From: Sideroxydans sp.
GTDB lineage: Bacteria; Pseudomonadota; Gammaproteobacteria; Burkholderiales; Gallionellaceae
NCBI GenBank assembly: GCA_020057805.1
Contig: JAGVFD010000129.1
Span: forward strand, 1-7,516
Length of the DNA stretch: 7,516 nucleotides
Direction: 5' to 3'
Shown here: positions 1-6,700 of the stretch, piece after piece
How the letters are laid out: the number at the start of each line of letters is the position of its first letter
How positions within the stretch are numbered: the stretch's first letter is position 1
Program-made: the position numbers and the translations under genes
The notes under the pieces: generated by a model
The model's input: only the letters and a program-made list of their open reading frames with translations
Told to the model about the DNA's origin: nothing
The model's database searches: none

Positions 1-821
1 CCTGACCACACGTTGATGCGCTGCATTAAATACATCTGCTCAAACACGGCGATGTATTTGCTGACGGTTTTATGGTTGATGCCAATCTGTCCACCCAATT
101 GACTGTAATTGCACATCTGGCCGGATGTGTGTGCCAATGCTTTAAGCAAGTGCGGCGCTTGATCTAATTTATCAAGGCTGGCAATGTCTTTGATGTCGCG
201 TTGCATCAGCGATTCAATGTACTGGCGCGCCCATGTTTTGCGGCGACGGTTGTCGCTTCGCGTCAGCACTTCTGGGTAACCGCCTCGGCTTACCATCTCA
301 ACCAGCGTTTCACCCACAACAGGAGCAATAGCGGTCAACATACCACCGGCAAAAACAGTATCCAGCCATGTTAGCGAGGCATTAGGTGCAGCGGCTATTT
401 CGCATTGCGCCAAGGGCAAAAGGGACAATGTTTCCATGCGCCCCGCAAGCGAATCGGCAAGGTTAGGGAGCATCATTAAGTTGGCTGAACCGGTCAATAA
501 AAAACGTCCCGGGCGACGATCTTCATCCACCGATTTTTTTATCGCCAACAACAATTGAGGCGCACGCTGCACTTCATCTATCACCGCACAATCAATACTG
601 CGAATCAACCCAACGGGGTCTTCTTGGGCGGCTAAACGGGTGACTTCATCATCCAGTGTTAGATAGCGTCTATTCTCTACAGCCAACTGACGTACCAACG
701 TTGTTTTACCTGCTTGCCGAGGGCCATTAAGCAAAACAACGGGCGTGTCTTTAAGCGCAATCTGCACGCGCGGCAGAATGGCGCGTGGGAAGACAGCTTG
801 TTCAAACTCCGCATCAGACAT
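1..821 (-). CDS. AAA ATPase with DUF4143-type C-terminal region (C-terminus beyond window)
   Basis: Reading leftward from the ATG at 821, the frame is open for 273 complete codons and runs off the window. Visible motifs: Walker A GPRQAGKTT (residues 33-41), Walker B AVIDEVQR (79-86), a sensor-1-like LLTGSAN (108-114), SLAGRM (124-129), then RGGYPEV (179-185) and a WARQYIESLMQRDIKDIA stretch (197-214). This order is characteristic of the AAA_14/DUF4143 family of bacterial ATPases. Residues about 238-260 look like a winged helix-turn-helix (LGGQIGINHKTVSKYI). Family members are usually about 380-430 residues, so roughly the last third is missing because of the window edge. The start is supported by a G-rich stretch (GGGGGTG) about nine bases upstream, a promoter further up, and the usual distance to Walker A. 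Members are often solitary and some resemble toxin or DNA-binding ATPases, but the cellular role is poorly defined and I assign none. No toxin or antitoxin partner is visible on this side. Confidence 0.93.
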   Translation of the reverse strand, partial: MSDAEFEQAVFPRAILPRVQIALKDTPVVLLNGPRQAGKTTLVRQLAVENRRYLTLDDEVTRLAAQEDPVGLIRSIDCAVIDEVQRAPQLLLAIKKSVDEDRRPGRFLLTGSANLMMLPNLADSLAGRMETLSLLPLAQCEIAAAPNASLTWLDTVFAGGMLTAIAPVVGETLVEMVSRGGYPEVLTRSDNRRRKTWARQYIESLMQRDIKDIASLDKLDQAPHLLKALAHTSGQMCNYSQLGGQIGINHKTVSKYIAVFEQMYLMQRINVWS

Positions 822-843
822 AGTGATTCACCCCCGTGTAATT

Positions 844-857
844 GGTATAAATATACC
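844..857. repeat. Inverted repeat on the ATPase -10 element (operator candidate)
   Basis: GGTATA and TATACC flank a two-base AA centre, giving a 14-base dyad. It covers the whole -10 element of the minus-strand promoter, where a bound repressor would block transcription. The arms are AT-rich and short, so chance is possible. The regulator is unknown; autoregulation through the ATPase's own winged helix is one speculative option. Confidence 0.35.
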
Positions 858-878
858 GTCCATCTGGTAATTTAACAA
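850..878 (-). promoter_or_regulatory. Sigma70-like promoter of the AAA ATPase gene
   Basis: On the minus strand, TTGTTA (878-873) is followed after exactly 17 bases by TATATT (855-850). They match the -35 consensus at four of six positions and the -10 consensus at five of six. The -10 lies about 28 bases before the ATG at 821, giving a short leader. Spacing and placement are good; activity is inferred. Confidence 0.6.
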
Positions 879-918
879 TGATAATTTGGGATTGTATGGG
901 TAGATAGGTGTTCTTGTG

Positions 919-949
919 TTGTTCTTCTCAACATTTCATCGACTAGAAT
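919..949 (+). promoter_or_regulatory. Weak promoter candidate for the kinase-hydrolase operon
   Basis: TAGAAT at 944-949 matches the -10 consensus at five of six positions and lies 27 bases before the ATG at 977. The best -35 candidate, TTGTTC at 919-924, is 19 bases away, longer than ideal; TTCTTC at 922-927 gives 16 bases but matches poorly. The -10 is plausible and the -35 is uncertain, which could mean activator dependence. Confidence 0.35.
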
Positions 950-968
950 GCTTTCCCTAAATTTCTAG
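943..968. repeat. Inverted repeat CTAGAA-N14-TTCTAG before the kinase gene
   Basis: Six-base perfect arms at 943-948 and 963-968 are separated by 14 bases. The left arm overlaps the -10 candidate TAGAAT and the right arm ends eight bases before the start codon. It could be an operator or a leader hairpin close to the ribosome binding region. Short arms make this a low-confidence call. Confidence 0.25.
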
Positions 969-976
969 AGCTCATC

Positions 977-2833
977 ATGCTTATCTATTTCACTAGCGCG
1001 CTGCGTTTTTTTCAGCACTACGCCAGCAAGGCATGGTGGTCATTGGGTGCGGTTTTGGCGATGGTGGCCGCCTCGCCAGTGCAAGCGAATGACGGCGTGC
1101 TGCGTTTAACCGAGGCCCAAGCCGTTACGCAGGGTGAGACTGTGCACTTGCCGCACCAGTGGACTCACGACCCAGCGGGCATGTTGGGCGTGGTGCATTA
1201 CCGCCTAACTTTTCCCAAGCCAGCTCAGTCAAACGCGTTGCAGGCGGTGTATTTGCCGCACATCAATATGGCGGCGAAGGTGCAGTTAAACGGGCAGGTG
1301 ATTGGCGATAGTGGCTTTGATAGTCAGCCGATGGGGCGTTATTTTCACACGCCGATTTTGTATTCGTTTTCTTCCAATTTATATGTGGAGGGAAGCAATA
1401 CTTTGGAGATTGACGTTAGAGCCTATGCCAATCGTTTCGGTGCGTTATCGCCCGTTAGCATTGGCGAACACGCGAAGTTAGAGCCGCTATTTGCAAGGGA
1501 TTATTTTGAGAATCACACCTTGCAGGTGATTAGCACTGCGTTGTCTGCCATTTTCGTATTGCTGTTGATTCCTGTGTGGTGGATACGTCGCAAGAGCATG
1601 TTCGCTTGGTTTATCGGTGGATCTGCGGCGTGGAGTGTAAGCAGCTTGAATGTTTTTTTGCATGAAGTGCCGCTACCCGCCGCCTTGTGGGAATGGATTA
1701 TTCACATCTCGGTGGGACTTATTCCACTGTGTTACAGCTTATTCATCTTCCGTTTAAGCGATTTGAGTTATCCAAAATTAGAGCGATTCATGCTAGTTGC
1801 TTCGGGCATCTTCATTACGCTCTCTACCTTCTTTGCAGGCACAGCCCAATTCTTTTTCTTAACCAGCTTGTGGCACGCCAGCTTGCTCATATTTGGCGCA
1901 TTTGCGATTTACCGCTTGTTCCGATTTTTGATCAGCAAACGCGACTTCAGCGTGTTTTACATCGCATCTGCGTTGCTGTTGGTATGCGTGCTGGCCGTTC
2001 ATGATTTAGTCATTCAGCAGCTCACTGCGCAACAAAATGGTTTCTGGCTAAATTACGCCGCACCGTTATTGCTTACTGCGATGGGCCTGTTGATGGTGAG
2101 GCAATTTGTGACGGCGGTGCAAACAGCCGAATCTTTGAATGTATCGTTGGAATCTCGCGTGGCCGCTGCTCAAACTGCGCTAGGTGCAAGCTATGCCGAG
2201 CTTCGCGTGTTAGAGATGAACCGCGCGGCGCAAGACGAACGTGAGCGCATCTATCGAAATCTACATGATGATGTCGGTGCGAAGTTGCTCGGCCTAGTGA
2301 TTTCTGCGCAACGGTCTAATCAAACACGCGAGGCAGATTTAGCACGCTCCGCCCTGCAAGACTTACGTGATGTTGTTTCACGCTCATCCACCTCGTCTAT
2401 TTTGTTAGCGGATTTGATTGCCGATTGGCGTGCAGAAACCAATCAGCGCATCAGCGCCGCGCAATTGACATTGCAGTGGAATGCCGCTGGCTTGGAAGAT
2501 TCCTCCCTCATGGTTAATCCTGAAGCCGCGCTTAATTTAAGCCGTATTTTGCGTGAAGCCATCAGCAACATTTTGCGTCACGCCGCCGCGTCGTGCCTCA
2601 CCCTATCTGTGCGCATCGAAGCAGACATGCTCTGTCTCGACATCGCCGATGATGGCGTAGGTTTGGCTGAAAACTTCAAAGCACATCGCGGCATGGACAG
2701 CATGCGCGCCCGCGCTGAAGCGTTGAAAGGCTCGCTGCATATAGAAGAGATTAGCCCACAAGGCATAGCGCTCCACCTAAAAGTCCCCGTCTCATCTTTA
2801 GCCGCCATCGAACTTCCCCTCGTCACCCACTAA
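977..2833 (+). CDS. Seven-TM sensor histidine kinase, UhpB/NarX (HisKA_3) type, with periplasmic jelly-roll-like sensor
   Basis: A 618-residue membrane histidine kinase. Residues 1-37 look like a signal peptide with cleavage after PVQA. Residues about 40-170 (YLPHINMAAKVQLNG; NTLEIDV) resemble the galactose-binding-like sensory domains found before 7TMR-DISM membrane regions. Seven hydrophobic segments follow at about 181-203, 208-228, 237-260, 270-288, 292-316, 324-346 and 356-378. A probable coiled coil (380-425) leads into the dimerisation helix ERERIYRNLHDDVGAKL, with H430 as the phosphorylated histidine. The ATPase domain has N531 in its N box, DDGVGL (558-563) and HRGMDSMRARAEALKGSL from H570. 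All catalytic elements look intact, so it should autophosphorylate and pass phosphate to a NarL-type regulator, but none is visible here. The ligand is unknown. The ATG at 977 has only a weak Shine-Dalgarno sequence; it is kept because it preserves a complete signal peptide. The next gene follows after 10 bases. Confidence 0.93.
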   Translation: MLIYFTSALRFFQHYASKAWWSLGAVLAMVAASPVQANDGVLRLTEAQAVTQGETVHLPHQWTHDPAGMLGVVHYRLTFPKPAQSNALQAVYLPHINMAAKVQLNGQVIGDSGFDSQPMGRYFHTPILYSFSSNLYVEGSNTLEIDVRAYANRFGALSPVSIGEHAKLEPLFARDYFENHTLQVISTALSAIFVLLLIPVWWIRRKSMFAWFIGGSAAWSVSSLNVFLHEVPLPAALWEWIIHISVGLIPLCYSLFIFRLSDLSYPKLERFMLVASGIFITLSTFFAGTAQFFFLTSLWHASLLIFGAFAIYRLFRFLISKRDFSVFYIASALLLVCVLAVHDLVIQQLTAQQNGFWLNYAAPLLLTAMGLLMVRQFVTAVQTAESLNVSLESRVAAAQTALGASYAELRVLEMNRAAQDERERIYRNLHDDVGAKLLGLVISAQRSNQTREADLARSALQDLRDVVSRSSTSSILLADLIADWRAETNQRISAAQLTLQWNAAGLEDSSLMVNPEAALNLSRILREAISNILRHAAASCLTLSVRIEADMLCLDIADDGVGLAENFKAHRGMDSMRARAEALKGSLHIEEISPQGIALHLKVPVSSLAAIELPLVTH

Positions 2834-2838
2834 AGGAG
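2833..2838 (+). promoter_or_regulatory. Strong ribosome binding site for the hydrolase
   Basis: AAGGAG begins on the last base of the kinase stop codon and lies five bases before the ATG at 2844. This near-ideal site fixes the hydrolase start and supports cotranscription of the two genes, with translation of the hydrolase probably stronger than that of the kinase. Confidence 0.85.
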
Positions 2839-2843
2839 CGCAA

Positions 2844-3611
2844 ATGAGCCACGCCCGTAATCGCATTATTTACATTCATGGTTATGAACCTCACGGGCAG
2901 GGCTACACCATGCCTGCAATCGAATCATTAGTGCGGAGTACGCTTCCCAATACCTGTTATTCGAGTTACGTCGAACACTGGTCACCATTGATGGACACTC
3001 GAAACCACACATTCAAAGAAGTGGCGGAACAGCTGGCGCAAGAAATTCGTGATGGCGGCGCATATGAAAAGCAGTATGCCGTGTGCCATAGCATGGGCGG
3101 CTTAATTGCGCGTCAGATGTGTCTTATGCCTGGCGTTAAATTAGATGGGATTGTGACCTTGTGTTCGCCACATGAAGGTGTGGCTGATTGGATGGAGAAA
3201 TCAATTCAAGTGGGAAGAGAATGGTTTGCTGGCAGAGGCCCGCTTTCCTTGCTTAAAGGACATCCTGATCTGCGTGAGCTGAATGATTCAGCTGCGCGTT
3301 TCAGAGGCAACAATCATTTCGTAGGAGTGAAGTGCCACGGCCATTCGGGCCCTCAATTTTGGGTACTAGACCATGATAATGACACCGTAGTCGAACACGT
3401 AAGCCAGCAAGGCGCACATGTAAGTGGAAATATTCAGCGTTACACAATGGTGGTTGATTATGGCAGCAACAATGTGCCTCAAGGGCTTGTGGGCGACAAG
3501 CTCTGCCCACACAACTTCGTCGTCGAGCAGGCCGAGTACCCCTCGCAAGACCACATCTCTTTTGACAACGCCCCTCTAATTAGCGCCATCCGTAACTGCA
3601 TCAAGCTTTAG
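2844..3611 (+). CDS. Lipase/esterase-like alpha/beta hydrolase, probably cytosolic
   Basis: A 255-residue protein with the alpha/beta hydrolase pattern. Strand RIIYIHG (residues 7-13) carries an HG oxyanion-hole motif. The nucleophile elbow AVCHSMGGLIARQM places S83 as the likely nucleophile; the usual first glycine of GxSxG is replaced by C81. TLCSPHEGVADW follows, as in PGAP1-like and triacylglycerol lipase-like proteins, where this strand carries a conserved SPH motif. D180 in DHDNDTVVEH and H237 in SQDHISF are the best candidates for the acid and histidine of the triad. There is no signal peptide or membrane segment, so it probably acts in the cytosol on an ester, amide or thioester substrate that cannot be named. 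It follows the sensor kinase after 10 bases with a strong ribosome binding site, so the two are probably one operon. A functional link is inferred only from that. Confidence 0.88.
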   Translation: MSHARNRIIYIHGYEPHGQGYTMPAIESLVRSTLPNTCYSSYVEHWSPLMDTRNHTFKEVAEQLAQEIRDGGAYEKQYAVCHSMGGLIARQMCLMPGVKLDGIVTLCSPHEGVADWMEKSIQVGREWFAGRGPLSLLKGHPDLRELNDSAARFRGNNHFVGVKCHGHSGPQFWVLDHDNDTVVEHVSQQGAHVSGNIQRYTMVVDYGSNNVPQGLVGDKLCPHNFVVEQAEYPSQDHISFDNAPLISAIRNCIKL

Positions 3612-3698
3612 TCCGCCTTAGTGGAAGCCGACACAGAGGGTTTTGCATTTTCTGTGTTGCACAAATACAACAAAAAAAAGTGCCCACCCCCCTAGAAC

Positions 3699-3721
3699 GC
3701 GGGATGGTGTTCCCCGCTTTT
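3699..3721 (+). terminator. Weak intrinsic terminator candidate after the hydrolase gene
   Basis: GCGGG (3699-3703) pairs with CCCGC (3713-3717) across a nine-base loop and is followed directly by TTTT (3718-3721). The stem is only five pairs but all GC, and the U run is short, so termination may be partial. It lies 88 bases after the hydrolase stop, the right place to separate the two transcription units. Confidence 0.4.
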
Positions 3722-3738
3722 ACCCGTCATCCTGCCCC

Positions 3739-3760
3739 CCAGAATTTCTGGATATCAGAA
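3739..3760. repeat. Palindrome cluster before the lipoprotein gene (operator candidate)
   Basis: CCAGAA-T-TTCTGG is a perfect 13-base palindrome at 3739-3751. The right arm is followed after a few bases by another CAGAA (3756-3760), so the TTCTG at 3746-3750 can pair with half sites on either side. Three half sites in 22 bases, about 33 bases before the start codon, look like a protein-binding site. The binding factor is unknown. Confidence 0.4.
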
Positions 3761-3780
3761 GTCCGCTCATATTTGTTTAA

Positions 3781-3786
3781 AGGGGA
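3781..3786 (+). promoter_or_regulatory. Ribosome binding site of the lipoprotein gene
   Basis: AGGGGA lies six bases before the ATG at 3793 and supports that start, which also yields a standard lipoprotein signal peptide. Confidence 0.75.
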
Positions 3787-3792
3787 ACAAGC

Positions 3793-6700
3793 ATGCTTAG
3801 ATTCAACCTTCAATTAGCTACTGCTGCATCACTCGTTTCACTACTGGTCGCTTGTGGAGGCGGAGGAAGCAGCGCGCCTGCTGCTCCGGCTGTCCCTGCG
3901 GCAACAACAGCAGCTTCCATTACGCCCTTCAAAGGGCCGTTTTATCCGGGCGCGACAGTCGTTATCAAGGACGCGAATGGCAATCCAGTGGTGTTGACCT
4001 CTGGCGGAACTATTGACGCCAACGGCCTTGCTAGTGCCACTTTTGCAACCAGCGTGACCTATCCTCTCATCGTTGAGGTAACAGGTAGTTACTACAACGA
4101 AATGACCAAAGCGGCTGAAACCACAACTGTGCCAATGCGAGGTTTGATTCTAAATGCCGCTGAAGCGGCGGCAGGCGTGCCCGTTACTATCGTCACCGAA
4201 GCGGCCGTCACTGATTTGCAAAATCGCTTGGGTGGCTTTGCTTTGGCACATCCCATTACATCAAGCTTGGCACAAGCAGCTTTGACCGCAGCGGGGAATA
4301 TATTTGGCGTTCCAGCAAGAGCTATCCCTGTTTTCAATGCAACCGCACATACAAGCGCCGATGCTAATTCACTGCGTCTCGCTGCTTGGTCGATTGCAGC
4401 TAATAGCCAATCTGGGGCCACGATGGCTGACAAAGTTAAAGCCTTGGCTGCTTCGTTCGTGAATCCCGCCACCGTGCCCGCAAACATAGTGAGTCAAGCC
4501 AGTTATAACGCTGCATTAGTGGCCGTTACCAGTGGAGCTTCCAGCGTGATGGCGGCGGGTGCAATCGCCCCAACGCCCCCCACCGTTCCTACCATCAGCT
4601 ACGGTGCAATTTACGCAGGTACGCCACCGAGTGGCGGAACACCCGCCGCTGTTCTTAACCCTCCTGGCGTGGTCGCAGCGATTGATACAAGCAGCGGCAC
4701 TACAGGTCAACTTACGGTGAGTTGGACTCCTGTGATTGGAGCTACTGGGTACAACGTGTATGCCAGCCCCTCTGCTGGCGTGTCCGTTCCCGCCGTTGCG
4801 CCTACGGTAAAATTAAATGCCGTTCCACTAACGACAACGTCTTACCCCCGTGCGTTTGCAGCAGGTTCGCCGGTGTTTTTCAAAGTTACGGCACTGAATA
4901 CTGTGGGGGAAAGCGCGGGGTCGATTGAAGTTAACGCTACCCCTGTTGTAACGCCTATCGTTTATGGGTCTGCCTTCCCCGCAGCGCCTATTAGCTTTAC
5001 GGCAACAACCGCTAGCTCAACTGCCGTGGACTTAAGCTGGTCTCCCGTTTCAGGCACGATGACGTATGTTGTTTTACGTTCTACTTCGCCCAACATTGCG
5101 CGTTCACAAACGACCATATTAACCACCACCAACACGCCCAGCGTAAGGCATATTGCTAATCCTGCTACCACCTATTACTACAGGGTATATGCCTGCGAAA
5201 CCACGCAATCATGCGGAGCGGATTCGGTTGAAATATCGGCAACAACCAGCGCTACGGTTATTACCACGGCACCTGCCACCGCTCCCACTGGCATCATTGC
5301 AACTGCTTACAGCGGATCAACGATTGGCCTCGTGTGGACTGGCGTAACAGGCGCGACAGGCTACAACATCTATCGCGCAAGCAGCCAAGGCGGAGCATCC
5401 ACCAAAGTAACTGCAAGCCCTACAAGCCTTGGGGTGTACACCTATACCGACACTGGGCTGACAGGTTCTACGCCTTACTACTACACCATCACAGCGGTAA
5501 ATAGTATTGGCGAGGGCATTGCATCAGCTTCCGTTACGGCCACCACAAACCGATACTACGGTCCAGGTTCACAAGTGGGGGGAGCAATACAAGGAACGCC
5601 ACTGACTTTAAGTGGCACGGTATCCACCTTTGCAGGCTCAGCACTGACACCAGAAAACATGGTGGGTGTAACTTCAGATGGGGCGAATTTGTACACCGTC
5701 ACTTCATTCAATAACAACTTTGACCGCATTTTCAAAACCGTTTTGGCGACGGGTAAAACAACGATATTCGCTAATTTTCCGGGCGCTACGTTATCGGGCA
5801 TCACGACGGATGGCATTAATTTGTATGTGATGGATGCGGGCGCAAGTATTCGCCAAATACCGATTAGCGCGCCGACAACCTCAACGATGTTGGTGGCTGC
5901 TACGGTTAATGATCTGCTGCCTCGAAGTGTGACTATTGATAGCACGCATACCAATCTGTATGTGTCAAAAGTTAATAATTATGCCAACGCCACAATTAGT
6001 AAGGTGGTGATTAGTACGGGCGCAACTTCTACGCTTGCAGGTGGCCCAGCTAACTATACGATGCCAGATGGAACAGGCAATGCAGCAACATTTAATCAAC
6101 CAAAAGGCATTGCGATTGACAGTACCGATACCAATCTTTATGTGGTTGAAGCGAATGCAGTCAGAAAAGTTGAAATTGCAACTGGCATTGTGACTACCTT
6201 AGCGGGTCAAGTAGGGATGGGAAGCACATCACCTACTGCAATAGGTGCAGTAGATGGCACAGGAACTGTTGCATCTTTCAATCAACCTAACGGCATTGCC
6301 ATCGACAGTACTAACAGCTATTTGTATGTGGCAGATACAAGAAACAACACCATTCGACAAATTGCCATCGGCACCGGTGCGCCCAGCACGGGCGTGGTGA
6401 CCACCTTGGCAGGAACGGCAAGTTTTATTCCTGGACAAGCTGACGGCACGGGTAATGCAGCTTCGTTTGGCGCACCCAATGCCATCGCAGTAGTGGGTGG
6501 CAATCTATATGTGGCTTCAGGAGGCGGCCTGCGCAAAATTGTGCCAAATAGTGGAATAGCAAACAGTGCGGTCGTTTCCACTTTATTGGGTGGGTCACAA
6601 TTATTCACCAACCCAAGCGGTATCACGTCAGACGGCGTTAACTTGTATGTGATATCGGGTAATCTCATTAATAAAATCAATATTGCAACAGGTGTAATTA

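Larger units (their letters stand above)
3612..3792. other. Intergenic region between hydrolase and lipoprotein genes
   Basis: This 181-base stretch has no convincing gene. It contains an eight-base A run (3672-3679), two C-rich tracts (3683-3692 and 3735-3740), a terminator-like hairpin and a palindrome cluster described separately, and the lipoprotein ribosome binding site. A clear -35/-10 pair for the lipoprotein gene could not be found; CATATT at 3768-3773 is the best -10 guess but lacks a good -35. Confidence 0.7.

Noticed and set aside
1..821. The ATPase gene as a pseudogene
   Set aside because: The frame is intact through all visible motifs. It is incomplete only because the window ends.
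1687..2004. Plus-strand open frame of 105 codons inside the kinase gene
   Set aside because: Out-of-frame overlap with the kinase transmembrane region, which is clearly the coding frame.
3631..3657. Hairpin ACACAGA-N13-TCTGTGT just after the hydrolase gene as a terminator
   Set aside because: The stem is AT-rich with a long loop, and no T run follows on either strand in the correct orientation; the nearby A run lies on the wrong side for a minus-strand terminator.
5556..5954. Minus-strand open frame of 132 codons inside the lipoprotein gene
   Set aside because: Antisense shadow of the first propeller units, without recognisable motifs. The same applies to the 131-codon frame at 4092-4487.
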